64,000 bases of DNA, from NCBI RefSeq assembly GCF_014701095.1, contig NZ_AP023439.1:7490001-7554000 (forward strand). Direction: 5' to 3'. Position 1 is the stretch's first letter, and every line of letters starts with the position of its first letter. The notes under the pieces are model-generated. The model saw only the letters and a list, made by a program, of their open reading frames with translations, had not been told where the DNA came from and ran no database searches. The stretch comes from Streptomyces tuirus. Its GTDB lineage: Bacteria; Actinomycetota; Actinomycetes; Streptomycetales; Streptomycetaceae. Below, in pieces: positions 17,237-25,836 of this stretch. Made by a program: the position numbers and the translations under genes.

Positions 17237-17740
17237 ATGGCGGGCGGGCACGATCACACCGACCGGCGGAACCCACGGGGGGTGTCTGTGCCTGTTCTGT
17301 TGATTGCCGTTGGGTTCCTTGTCGGCCTCGCCGGCGCCGTCCTTGCCGCGCTCCGTATACGCGGCCGATACACCGTGGTCACCGTGGAAGGCACCAGCAT
17401 GGCGCCGACGCTTTCGCCCGGCGACCGGGTGGTGGTGGAACGCCGCACCGTCGACCAGGTGCGGACCGGGGACATCGTCGTACTGCAGCCCCCGCGAAGG
17501 ACGGGCGACTACGAACCGCTGAGCGACCGCGCATGGAACATCAAGCGGGCCGCCGCGCTTCCCGGGGACCGTATTCCGGAAGGAATACCGGGAGGCGGAG
17601 ACCTCGCCGAGGTCCCGGACGGGCGGCTGGTGGTGCTCGGCGACAATCCGGACAGTATTGATTCCCGTCATCGGGGATTTTTCGAGGCCGACCGGATTAT
17701 GGGCGTGGCGGTCCGCCGACTGGGCGGCAGTGCTTTGTAA
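17237..17740 (+). CDS. S26-family signal peptidase
   Basis: This 167-aa serine protease is anchored by one N-terminal membrane helix (VPVLLIAVGFLVGLAGAVLA). The catalytic Ser is S54 in EGTSMAPTLSPGD, and the general-base Lys is K103 in WNIKRAAALPGD. GDNPDSIDSRHRGF is the final family motif. It is divergent from peptide gene 1 and 30 bp upstream of the SARP gene. It probably removes the leader of the two small peptides at or near the membrane. An alternative start is the GTG at 17282. A TTGACA (17225-17230) with CACGAT 18 bp on could be the promoter, in which case 17282 would be the true start. Confidence 0.87.
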   Translation: MAGGHDHTDRRNPRGVSVPVLLIAVGFLVGLAGAVLAALRIRGRYTVVTVEGTSMAPTLSPGDRVVVERRTVDQVRTGDIVVLQPPRRTGDYEPLSDRAWNIKRAAALPGDRIPEGIPGGGDLAEVPDGRLVVLGDNPDSIDSRHRGFFEADRIMGVAVRRLGGSAL

Positions 17741-17769
17741 AAATCACATACCGGGGGACAGCCACAAGA

Positions 17770-19644
17770 ATGACCATCGAGTTCCGGGCCCTCGGCCCGC
17801 TGGAAATCGTGGACGGTGGCCAGACCGTCCGTATAGCCGCTGACAAGCAGCGCACCATTCTCGCGATGCTGGTCGCCCACCGGGGCGGCGTCGTCTCCGT
17901 GCCCGCCCTCGTGGAAGAACTCTGGGGCGGCACCCCGCCCCGGTCGGCGGTGCCCAATCTGCGCACGTATGTGATGCAGTTGCGCCGGCTCCTGCCGCCC
18001 GCCGCGGACGGCACGCACCCCCGGCTGATCACGTCCCGCTCCGGCTACGCGCTCCGGACGGACGACGGCGAGACCGACATCGCCTGCTTCGAGGCCCTCG
18101 TCGAGCGGGCACGGCAGGCGGCGGCCGGGCACGACCTGGCGGGGGCCACCCGCGCACTGGGCGGCGCCCTGGCACTCTGGCACGGGGCGCCACTGGAGAA
18201 CGTCGTCAAAGGACCCGCCCTGGAGGGCATTGCGGCGGACCTCACCGAGCGATACCTGAGCGCGATCGAGGCACAGGCGGACGTGGAACTCGCGCGCGGT
18301 ACCGGGGCGGCCGTGGTCGACACCCTGCGCCGGGCCGTGCGCCGGCATCCCCTGCGCGAACGGTTGCGCAGCCGCCTGATGCTCGCCCTGCACCACAGCG
18401 GCGACACGGCCGGCGCGCTCGCCGCCTTCACCGACGCCCGCGAAACGCTGCGCAACGAACTCGGCCTGGACCCGGGGCCGGAGCTGTGCCGTACCCAACA
18501 GGCCGTGCTGCGCCGGGAACCGGATCCGACGTCCGTCCCGGAGGTCACCGCCCTGACGACGGCGCGGCCCGCGCACCCGGCCACCGGTACGGTGCCGCGC
18601 CAGCTCCCCCGGGCTCCCGGGCCGTTCGCCGGACGGGCGCACGAGACGTCCCTGGTGCGGGACGCCCTGTGCACCCGGGACGGGACGACCGCCGGGGCGC
18701 CGGTCGTGGTGCTGCACGGGCCGGCCGGACGTGGGAAGTCGGCGCTGGCCCTGCACGTCGCCCACCGGGCCGCCGCGGACTACCCCGACGGCCAGCTCTA
18801 CGTCGATCTCGACAGCCCGCGGGCCGGCGCCGGCCCCCTGACCCCGGTCACCGTGCTGCGCCACTTCCTCCGCTCGCTCGGCATGCCCAGGGCGGACGTG
18901 CCGACCGCCCTCTCCGAGGTCTCGGCCTACTACCAGTCCATGGTCGCGGGCCGGCGCGTCCTCGTGGTCGTCGACAACGCCTTCCACCGCGGCCAGGTCC
19001 TTCCGCTGCTGCCCGCAGGCCCGGGGTGCGCGGTGCTGGTCACGAGCCGGAGCGTCCTGCCCGCGCTGGACGCGGTGCATGTGCCGGTGGACCCCCTGGA
19101 CGAAACGGACTCCGTCCGCCTGCTGTCCCTGCTGGCCGGGGACGCGCGCGTCACCGCGGAGCCCCGGGCGGCGCGGGAGATCGCACGGCTCTGCCACGGA
19201 AACCCCCTCGCGCTCAGCATCGCGGGGGCCCGCTGCGCCGGCCGCCCGCAGGGGAGCCTCGCCGGACTCGCCGCCCGGCTGCGCGACCCGGCGCGCACCC
19301 TCGACGAATTACGGGTCGCCGACCTGACGATGCGCTCGGCGTACGCCAGGAGCTACCGGGAGCTGTCGGCCCACGACCCCGAACACCGCGCCGCCGCACG
19401 GGCGTTCCGCCGGCTGTGCACCCTCGGGGCGTCCTTCAGCGCGACGCGCGCCGCCGAGGCCATCGGCGCCGCCCTGCCGGCCACCGAGCGGGCCCTGGAC
19501 TGCCTGGTGACCGTCGGGCTGCTCACTCCGGTGGCGCGTGAGGGGTTCCGGATGCCTGATCTCGCGGGCCTGTACGCGCGAGAGCTCGCCGCCCGCGACC
19601 AGGTCCGCTACAGGGAGCCGGTGCTCAGCCGATCGGCGATATGA
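17770..19644 (+). CDS. SARP-family activator with NB-ARC domain
   Basis: This 624-aa regulator begins MTIEFRALGPLEIVDGG, an OmpR-type winged helix (about 1-90), followed by a BTAD domain (about 95-250). An NB-ARC ATPase follows with Walker A HGPAGRGKSALALH. It lacks the TPR tail of AfsR. It is probably co-transcribed with the S26 peptidase, since only 29 bp separate them. Its 3' end overlaps that of the convergent ABC transporter gene by 20 bp. It most likely activates the peptide locus, as SARPs usually control the cluster they lie in. Confidence 0.9.
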   Translation: MTIEFRALGPLEIVDGGQTVRIAADKQRTILAMLVAHRGGVVSVPALVEELWGGTPPRSAVPNLRTYVMQLRRLLPPAADGTHPRLITSRSGYALRTDDGETDIACFEALVERARQAAAGHDLAGATRALGGALALWHGAPLENVVKGPALEGIAADLTERYLSAIEAQADVELARGTGAAVVDTLRRAVRRHPLRERLRSRLMLALHHSGDTAGALAAFTDARETLRNELGLDPGPELCRTQQAVLRREPDPTSVPEVTALTTARPAHPATGTVPRQLPRAPGPFAGRAHETSLVRDALCTRDGTTAGAPVVVLHGPAGRGKSALALHVAHRAAADYPDGQLYVDLDSPRAGAGPLTPVTVLRHFLRSLGMPRADVPTALSEVSAYYQSMVAGRRVLVVVDNAFHRGQVLPLLPAGPGCAVLVTSRSVLPALDAVHVPVDPLDETDSVRLLSLLAGDARVTAEPRAAREIARLCHGNPLALSIAGARCAGRPQGSLAGLAARLRDPARTLDELRVADLTMRSAYARSYRELSAHDPEHRAAARAFRRLCTLGASFSATRAAEAIGAALPATERALDCLVTVGLLTPVAREGFRMPDLAGLYARELAARDQVRYREPVLSRSAI

Positions 19645-21628
19645 CCGCGTGCGACGGCTCCGCCGCCGGTGCCCCGGGCCGGTCCGCCACGTCCGGACGA
19701 GCCGGTGCGTCCGGGGCCTGCGGTGCGTCCAGGGCGTCCACGGCCTCGGGTGCGTCCGGGGCGTCCGGGGCGTCAGGGGCGCGATAGCCCTCGGCCTGGA
19801 TGGCGAACAGACGCGCGTACTCGCCCTCCCCGGCCATGAGCTGCTCGTGCGTTCCCCTTTCCACGATCCGGCCGCCCTCCAGCACGACGATCGTGTCCGC
19901 CTCGCGGACCGCGCCGAGCCGGTGGGAGACGAGCAGGCTGGTGCGCCCCGCCCGGTGTTCGCGCAGCCGGGCGTGGATCTCCGCCTCCGCCTGGGCGTCC
20001 AGGCCGGCACTGGGCTCGTCCAGGATCAGCAGGTCCCGGTCGTCGCGCAGCAGGGTGCGGGCGAGCGCCAGCCGCTGCCACTGGCCGCCGGAGAGCACGA
20101 CCCCGGACTGCGGGTCGTCCTCGGCCTGGTCGGCGAATATGCGGCTGAGCATGGTGTCGTAGCCACGGGGCAGCCGCTCCACGGTGCCGTCGGCATCGGC
20201 GAGCCGGGCGGCCTCGCGCAGTCGCGGGCGGTCGTCGAGCGCCTGGAGTTCCCCGACGCCGATGTTCTCCGCCGCCGTCAGGTCGTAACACATGTAGTCC
20301 TGGAACAACACGCCCATACGACGGCGCAGTTCGGCCGGCGGCACGTCGCGGATGTCCACTCCGTCCCAGTAGATCGCCCCCTGGGTCGGATCGTAGAAAC
20401 GGCAGAGCAGATTGATCAGGGTGCTTTTCCCCGCGCCATTCAGCCCGACGAGGGCGACCGCGGTTCCGTGCGGTACGGTCAGGTCGACGCCCCGGAGAAT
20501 CCACGGATGGTCCTCGGCGTACCGGAACCAGACGCCGCGCAGTTCGATGCCCCGGCGCAGGGCCGGCAGTCGCCCCGAAGGGTCCGCCGACGGCAGGTCG
20601 TCGGGGAGCGATATCACCTTGTCGTGGTACCCGAAGACGAGCAGCGCCTCGTGCGCCATCGCGACGTTGTCCACCAGACCGGTCAGGGCGGCCTGGGTAC
20701 CGGCCACGGCGGCGACGAACGCCGTCACGTCGCCCACGCTCAGGGCCCCGGTTGTGGCGGCCCGCACCGCCCACACGAGTCCCAGTCCCGCGACCACCGT
20801 GGACAGCAGCGCGAGGAGGGACTGCGTCCGCGCCTCCTGGCGGTCGAGCCGCTGTTCGCCCTCCTGCCGGATCGCGAGCTCCGTGAGCATGCGCCCCTTG
20901 AGGAAGTCGCCGAGGCCGAACAGCCGGGTCTCCATCGCGCTTCGGACGTCGGTGAGAAGCAGCGAGTAGAAGACCTGGCGGCGGACCGCAGGGGAGACTC
21001 CCGCGAGCATGCCGACCCTGCGCCGGGACAGGGAGAGCCGCGCGAGGAGCGCGGGGACGGCGGCCACCGTGACGAGTGCGGCCATCGACGGGCTCAGCAG
21101 CGCCAGCGTCCCGAGCAGACTCACGAGCGTGATGACGTTGCGCGCGGTGTCGAACAGGCCCGTGGTGACGGGGCCGAGCCCGCCCCCGGACGCCTGCATG
21201 GCCATGTTGAGGTCGTTACGGAACCCGGGGTTCTCGAACCGAGACAGCCCCTGCAGCCGGTTGACGGCGCCGTACAGGCGGTCCTGCATCAAGCGGTCCA
21301 GTCGGCGGCCCAGTTCGTTCTGCAGGTAACCGCTCAGGTGCGGCAGCACACCGGCCGCGAGGCCCACGGCGGCCAGGCCCGCCGCCAACTCCAGCACGTG
21401 TTCCGGTCGTCCGCCGGCCAGGTCGTCCACGACGAGTTTCGTCAGCCATGCCGTGGCGGTGGGCAGCAGGCCGAGGACGACGGTGACGAGCGAGTACGCC
21501 AGCGCGTGCCACGGTCCCGCCCGCCAGCACATCGACCAGGCGACCCCGAGGTGCCGCACGGTCTGCCTCGGCCCCGCCGTGGCCGCCCGCCCGGCGGGCC
21601 CGGCCTGCGGTCCGTTCTCCACGCTCAC
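19625..21628 (-). CDS. ABC exporter (fused membrane and ATPase domains)
   Basis: This 667-aa half-transporter has about six membrane helices (residues ~35-320) and an ATPase. Walker A is GLNGAGKS (about 395-402), the signature LSGGQWQRL (about 512), and Walker B LLILDEPSAGLD (about 533). There is no N-terminal C39 protease, so leader removal must be done by another enzyme, probably the S26 peptidase. A C-terminal tail of repeated DAP units (DAPDAPDAPEAVDALDAP) is unusual. The GTG start overlaps the MauD-like stop by 4 bp. It probably exports the two cysteine-rich peptides encoded at both ends of the locus. Confidence 0.9.
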   Translation of the reverse strand: MSVENGPQAGPAGRAATAGPRQTVRHLGVAWSMCWRAGPWHALAYSLVTVVLGLLPTATAWLTKLVVDDLAGGRPEHVLELAAGLAAVGLAAGVLPHLSGYLQNELGRRLDRLMQDRLYGAVNRLQGLSRFENPGFRNDLNMAMQASGGGLGPVTTGLFDTARNVITLVSLLGTLALLSPSMAALVTVAAVPALLARLSLSRRRVGMLAGVSPAVRRQVFYSLLLTDVRSAMETRLFGLGDFLKGRMLTELAIRQEGEQRLDRQEARTQSLLALLSTVVAGLGLVWAVRAATTGALSVGDVTAFVAAVAGTQAALTGLVDNVAMAHEALLVFGYHDKVISLPDDLPSADPSGRLPALRRGIELRGVWFRYAEDHPWILRGVDLTVPHGTAVALVGLNGAGKSTLINLLCRFYDPTQGAIYWDGVDIRDVPPAELRRRMGVLFQDYMCYDLTAAENIGVGELQALDDRPRLREAARLADADGTVERLPRGYDTMLSRIFADQAEDDPQSGVVLSGGQWQRLALARTLLRDDRDLLILDEPSAGLDAQAEAEIHARLREHRAGRTSLLVSHRLGAVREADTIVVLEGGRIVERGTHEQLMAGEGEYARLFAIQAEGYRAPDAPDAPDAPEAVDALDAPQAPDAPARPDVADRPGAPAAEPSHAVISPIG

Positions 21629-22128
21629 GCCGCCGGGGCCGGCTCGGGCAGCTCGGCCAGCTCGGTGGACGCCTGCACCACGGAGCCCTCCCCGTCGACC
21701 AGCACGAAGGTGGGGAAGGCCTGGATGCCCATGTCGTCGGCCACGGCGTGGGCGTCCTCACCCCGGATCACCGCCGCGGCCGGACCCACCGCGGCGACCA
21801 GCTCATCGGCGCGCGCCCCGTCACCCGACACCACCGCCAGCGCCCCGCACCGGCGGGCCCGGACGGCGAACTTCGGCGCGTGGTCGTGGCAGGTGTCGCA
21901 CTGCGCGTCGAAGAAGGCCACGAGGGTGGCGCCGGATGCCCGGGCGGCTTCCGGAAGCCGGTGGCCCACCAGCATGCCCGGGTCGTACGAGGAGAAGCCG
22001 GGCCGACCCGCCAGCCGTTCGAGTTCCGCGGTGTGCTCGCGCAGCCGGCGCAGCACCGCGAAGGTGAGGAGCAGGTCGAACAGGCACAGCACACCGACCA
22101 GGACGACGGCGGCAATCAGAAAAGGCAT
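21625..22128 (-). CDS. MauD/TlpA-like membrane-anchored thioredoxin-fold protein
   Basis: This 167-aa protein has one N-terminal membrane helix (about residues 3-28) and a thioredoxin-like domain. The CxxC active site is FFDAQCDTCHDHAPKF (C77, C80), and the cis-Pro segment is GIQAFPTFVLVDGEG. MauD proteins help form the six disulfides of the methylamine dehydrogenase small subunit. No methylamine dehydrogenase is present here, so the likely clients are the six-cysteine peptides. It lies between and is coupled to the ABC exporter and MauE-like genes. Confidence 0.88.
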   Translation of the reverse strand: MPFLIAAVVLVGVLCLFDLLLTFAVLRRLREHTAELERLAGRPGFSSYDPGMLVGHRLPEAARASGATLVAFFDAQCDTCHDHAPKFAVRARRCGALAVVSGDGARADELVAAVGPAAAVIRGEDAHAVADDMGIQAFPTFVLVDGEGSVVQASTELAELPEPAPAA

Positions 22129-22138
22129 GAAGGAGACC

Positions 22139-22711
22139 TCACTTGTGGACGGCGCGTGGACGGGCGGCGACCGGGGCCGGCCGGCCGGTGCGGAAGACGG
22201 CGGCCAGGTCGTCGAGCCGGGCGACCAGCAGGGCCGCGACGATCGCCGCGACCGCCGCGATCGCGCCGCCGCCGGCGTGAGCCGGCCATCCGGCGGCGGG
22301 CAGCGCGGTCATCACCGCGAAGCCGGCCGCGCCCGTTCCGGCCAGGATCAGGTTGCGGACCACGTGCAGCGGTCCCAGCGGAGTGGCCGATGCTCCGAAG
22401 CAACGGCACGGGGCGCGGCGTCCGCCGCGCAGTGCCACCACGATGCCCGCGGTGAAGGCGAGCAGCAGGAGCACCGCGGCAGCCAGCCCCAGGGGCGCCG
22501 TTCGCGGGGGCACGAGCAGCAGAAGTACCGCGACTTCTCCGGCGATCACCGCGGCGGCCGCCGCCCTCGACACCTTCCGGGGAAAGAGCCGCAGGTCAGT
22601 GATCGACCGGGCGAACGAGGCGAAGGCGGTCCTGCTGCGCACCTTTCCGGCGAGCGCCAGCAGAAAGACACCGAACAAGAGAATCCGGCATGTGAAAGCG
22701 ACGTAGGTCAT
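22139..22711 (-). CDS. MauE/DoxX-like redox-associated membrane protein
   Basis: This 190-aa integral membrane protein has four to five hydrophobic helices. The first, FTCRILLFGVFLLALAGKV, matches the start of the MauE/DoxX family. A CRCFG motif (C102, C104) after the third helix is the likely redox site. MauE is thought to relay electrons for disulfide formation with MauD. Here the gene is 10 bp upstream of the MauD-like gene and 81 bp downstream of peptide gene 2, so it is probably in one operon with both. Confidence 0.88.
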   Translation of the reverse strand: MTYVAFTCRILLFGVFLLALAGKVRSRTAFASFARSITDLRLFPRKVSRAAAAAVIAGEVAVLLLLVPPRTAPLGLAAAVLLLLAFTAGIVVALRGGRRAPCRCFGASATPLGPLHVVRNLILAGTGAAGFAVMTALPAAGWPAHAGGGAIAAVAAIVAALLVARLDDLAAVFRTGRPAPVAARPRAVHK

Positions 22712-22792
22712 GCGCGAAGTCCTCGTATGTGGGGCACGGGAGCGGACGGCCCGGACGCGTGCCGGCGCCGCCCGCCCCGCACTCGTGTTCTG

Positions 22793-22990
22793 TCAGCAGC
22801 CGATGTAGCGGACGTTCTCGCACTTTCCGCACGAGGTCCGTCCGCCCACCACGTGACACAGGCGGTAGATCTTGCGCCAGTCGGCGGTGCAGTAGCAGTA
22901 CTCCCACCAGCTGGTGTCCGCGGACGCGGACGCCTTCGGCACGAAACGCTCGAGCACCCGGTCGGCGACCTTGCTCAATGACGGCATCAT
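22793..22990 (-). CDS. Small six-cysteine precursor peptide 2
   Basis: This 65-aa peptide has a leader (VADRVLERFVPKASASADT) and a core CYC-x10-C-HVVGG-x-TSCGxC-x7-C that ends in Cys. It aligns with peptide 1 over its whole length. Leader residues VPKAxAxADT and core CHVVGGxTSCG are shared, while the variable positions are aromatic or basic. The ATG pair has a strong GGAGGAGG site. It is the first gene of the minus-strand MauE-MauD-ABC operon, and the six-cysteine content matches a disulfide-forming pathway. It is similar to nothing I can name with confidence. Confidence 0.87.
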   Translation of the reverse strand: MMPSLSKVADRVLERFVPKASASADTSWWEYCYCTADWRKIYRLCHVVGGRTSCGKCENVRYIGC

Positions 22991-23139
22991 GAGTTCCCCT
23001 CCTCCTTTCGGCAGACGGTACGCACGCGCCATAGACCGGCCCGTACAGCGGACATACAGCGGCCGCCGGGCCCGCGCCGGTACGGGAGTCCGGGGCGGGG
23101 CCCGGGGCCGGCTCCTCAGCTTCCGGCCGGGGGCCACCG

Positions 23140-23437
23140 GGAGCGTCACGCTGCTGAGTCCGGGTCCTTACGGTCATCCGCGTGCCGGGCGGGTGGCGCA
23201 GCGTGTAGTCGTGGTCGGTGGAGATCAGCACCACGCCGAGCCGGTGCCCCTTCTCGACGACGTAGTCCTGGGGCTGCATGGCCCAGCGCAGCCGGTACTC
23301 GCGGCCTTCGATGACCGGCGACGGCCGGGCGGCCGAGTCGCGGTTGCGGACGTCGAGCCAGCCCCGCGTCACGATCTTGAAATCGGTGGTCTCGGCGGTG
23401 CGGTGCTTCGTCCGGTACGCGCAGCCGGTGTCGCCGG
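23140..23437 (-). pseudogene. Fragment of an Xaa-Pro dipeptidyl-peptidase-like hydrolase (C-terminal domain)
   Basis: The minus-strand frame reads FKIVTRGWLDVRNRDS, then MQPQDYVVEKGHRLGVVL and STDHDYTLRHPPGTRMTV. These are the jelly-roll C-terminal motifs of PepX/CocE-type secreted peptidases. The catalytic alpha/beta-hydrolase domain is absent, because the upstream sequence changes abruptly at about 23437. I read this as a truncated remnant. Confidence 0.7.
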
Positions 23438-23454
23438 CCACCCCACCCCGGCAG

Positions 23455-23796
23455 CCGCGGCACGCAGCGCGTCGGTGGTCGTACCGAGGCGCTCGGCGAG
23501 GGGCTTCAGCTGGGCGTGCGGGGTGCCGATACCGCGCACCGCGGTGACGAGCGCGACGGGGGAGACGGGCGGGGGCCGGTGGGCGCTGGCGCGGCCGCGG
23601 GCTCCGCCTCCGTGCCAGCGGTGTCCTGCGGCTGCTCACCGTCGGCCGGCGCTGCGGGGGCGGCGGGCTGCTTGTTGGCATCCCAGCCGTCCTGGCCGCA
23701 CCGGTACGCGGCCACCACCCACACGGCGGCCGCGCCCAACATCAACCACGGCGCAGCAGCCCCGAACTCGACCCGCACGTACACGCCGACGGCCAC
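23455..23796 (-). pseudogene. Broken small membrane protein gene, mobile-element type
   Basis: It starts MAVGVYVRVEFGAAAPWLML, one membrane helix followed by a Pro/Ala-rich region. The reading frame then shifts near 23590, where a neighbouring frame continues with GTPHAQLKPLAERLGTTT. That ending resembles proteins of Streptomyces conjugative elements. The 3' end runs into the PepX-like fragment. The gene is therefore both frameshifted and fused to other debris. Confidence 0.45.
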
Positions 23797-24241
23797 ACAT
23801 TAGCGAGAGGATCCGGACCGGACGGCGGCCCTGTTCCCCAGCTCTGTGCGGGAGGGCGTCGAGAGCAGAGTGCAGAAGGCGTACAGCGCGCGATCGAAGT
23901 ACGTATACGGAGACCTGCTCGCTGACCAGAAGGAGGCCGAACTGCGCGAGCTCAGGCTGCTCGTCCGGCAGGTCGTCCTGCGCTGGCTCATCCTCACCCC
24001 CTGCGACACTCAAGACCTCGCGCCTCGTCTCGACGCCGCAGCCGACTGCACCAGCTGGGCGCGCGCCGTTGACGAACCTCTACGCGCCTTTTCCAGGAGT
24101 CACCGCCACAGGACGGCATCCGGAGCTGAGCCCAGCACTGCCGCCGTGACTGCCATCGTCGCCCACAGCCGAGATGCAGTCAGATCGGCTCCCGGCTGCA
24201 CCACCAAGTCACCGCTGTCACGCCAGGGATACCGTGGCCGG
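23797..24241. other. Region without a confident gene
   Basis: A plus-strand frame from 23846 reads through into the next gene, but its sequence (VQKAYSARSKYVYGDLLAD) resembles no family I know. It may be an N-terminal remnant or chance. Confidence 0.35.
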
Positions 24242-24850
24242 GTGAACGGATCGAACGCACCGGCCGGGTCAGTTGCGCCCACCTGGCGGCCCGACGTGCC
24301 GGGGGCCTTGCTGTCCCTTCTGGGAACCGATGAGAGGGCCGTCGCGTTTTTTGCCGGCGTCGCGGATCTCGACGCGACGGACCCGGACTCTCACGTGTTG
24401 GAAGAGGGGGTCCGGCTCGCCTCCGGGGCCCGGCTGGAGCAGTTCGCGCGAGCCGGGTCGGGGGACGCGTTCTGTTTCGTCGGCGAGGGCGGTGAGGAAC
24501 GCCCCGTGGTGTACGTGGGCCTTGACGGCGAGGCCGGCCTGCTCGCGCTCGGACTGCCGGAGTTGGTGCAGCTGTGTCTCGTGGCGCCGTGGTGGCGAGA
24601 CGCTCCAGGCCGGACGCCCGAAGAACTTCAGGCGATCGCCGACGAGTACCGGCAGGACGTGCCTGACTTTGCGCGGCGACGGGACCGTGCGGCCCGGGCG
24701 CTCGGTATCGACCTGGATGAACTGCCATCCGAGGCGACGGTCCTGGCACGGCTCGTGGAGCGCTCCCGCGGGCCGGTGGCAGCGGCTTACCTCGTCGTCG
24801 GGTACGAGGGCGATCCGCTCGACCCCCTCTTCAACACCGCCTGCCCCTGA
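24242..24850 (+). CDS. Hypothetical protein
   Basis: This 202-aa acidic protein of unknown function contains LLSLLGTDERAVAFFAGVAD and GGEERPVVYVGLDGEAGLL. The pattern is reminiscent of small SMI1-like or immunity-type cytoplasmic proteins, but no family-defining motif is seen. GTG 24242 is chosen because the codon bias and the protein-like sequence begin there. It is followed by 170 bp without a gene. Confidence 0.6.
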   Translation: MNGSNAPAGSVAPTWRPDVPGALLSLLGTDERAVAFFAGVADLDATDPDSHVLEEGVRLASGARLEQFARAGSGDAFCFVGEGGEERPVVYVGLDGEAGLLALGLPELVQLCLVAPWWRDAPGRTPEELQAIADEYRQDVPDFARRRDRAARALGIDLDELPSEATVLARLVERSRGPVAAAYLVVGYEGDPLDPLFNTACP

Positions 24851-25021
24851 TTGACCGGCCACCGGGCCCGGCAGGCCCCTGGCTGGTGCGTGTGTGGTCG
24901 ACGCCCTTGAGTACGGCGGCGCGCAAGATCCCGGTGGGTGATCTTCGCTGTGACGTACAGGTCGCGCGGGCTCATCGATCTTTTCGGCGACAGCCCGCTG
25001 CGACGCTCGTAGGATGCCTAC

Positions 25022-25312
25022 ATGCCCAAGCCGTTACGGATGAGCCGCCGCCCGTGGGTTGCCGTGTGGGCGGTGCTGTGTGTGGCCGGCATCGCTGCCA
25101 CCGCTGCACTGAACGCCTTTCCGGCGTCTGACCCGCAGCCCGAGAAGCCCGTCAGCGCGGAGTGCGCCGCGTACATCGCGGACATCGAGGCGCAGCTGGC
25201 CAAGGCCAAGAGGGAAGGCAACGACGATGGCGTGCTGGCCTTCAGTCGAACCCGGGTCGGCGCGGACGACTGCAGCGATGAAGTTCTCGACCACTTCAGC
25301 GGCGACCGGTGA
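25022..25312 (+). CDS. Small membrane-anchored hypothetical protein
   Basis: This 96-aa protein has a basic N-terminus (MSRRPW), one membrane helix (VAVWAVLCVAGIAATAALNAF) and a charged extracytoplasmic helix with two cysteines (ECAAYI, DDCSDE). It may be a lipoprotein-like or conjugation-accessory protein. It overlaps the next gene by 4 bp (GTGA). Confidence 0.65.
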   Translation: MPKPLRMSRRPWVAVWAVLCVAGIAATAALNAFPASDPQPEKPVSAECAAYIADIEAQLAKAKREGNDDGVLAFSRTRVGADDCSDEVLDHFSGDR

Positions 25313-25494
25313 GTCGCCGTACAGGGCTCGCCGCTATGGCGGGGCTGATCTGTGCCGGTGTCGTGGCGTTCATCGCTGTGAGCGCCGCGAGGGAACCACA
25401 GTCGCAGCCCACTCCGCCGCGGGTGTACTCCTCCTGCCTGGCGGCCGACACCAAGCCGATGCCGGTGGGCGACGACCCGTGCGACGGCAGTTGA
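25309..25494 (+). CDS. Small secreted or membrane hypothetical protein
   Basis: This 61-aa protein has an N-terminal hydrophobic segment (LAAMAGLICAGVVAFIAVSAA) followed by a short tail with two cysteines (SSCLA, DDPCDG). The GTG start overlaps the preceding stop (GTGA), so both small proteins are probably made together and act outside the cytoplasm. The function is unknown. Confidence 0.6.
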   Translation: MSRRTGLAAMAGLICAGVVAFIAVSAAREPQSQPTPPRVYSSCLAADTKPMPVGDDPCDGS

Positions 25495-25836
25495 AGAACC
25501 ACTGAGTGACTGTCCCCCGCAGGACGGCGACTGAGGCCCCTGCCCGTCTGCGTCTCTCCCGACCGGCGCCCGCAGCCGGGAGGCCACCAGCGCCGCCCCG
25601 GGCCCCCGAGCGAGGGCGCCGCCCGGGAAAAGGCAGCGTGGGCGCGCCTCGCCGAAGTCGAGGCGCCCGCCGCCGAGGCGGCGGGCACGAAGGCTCAGCA
25701 CTAGCAGGAGCTGGCCGAGCCAAGGTGGCCCAGGCCCAGCGCCGAGAGCACCAGGCCCAGCTGCGTCAGGCGCGGGGCGGGGCGCACGCACCTTGGCTTG
25801 GCCCGGGAGGGACCTCGTTGCCGTGTGGCAGCGTGG
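25495..25836. other. Degenerate coiled-coil-like sequence
   Basis: Plus-strand frames contain pieces such as AWARLAEVEAPAAEAA and QLRQARGG that look like an Ala/Glu/Arg coiled coil, broken by stops and frame changes. No intact gene is supportable. Confidence 0.35.

Noticed and set aside
16783..22990. Lanthipeptide or methylamine dehydrogenase interpretation of the peptide locus
   Set aside because: No LanB/C/M-type or radical SAM enzyme is present, and the peptides are too short and differently spaced to be the dehydrogenase small subunit. Only the MauD/MauE-type helpers are shared.
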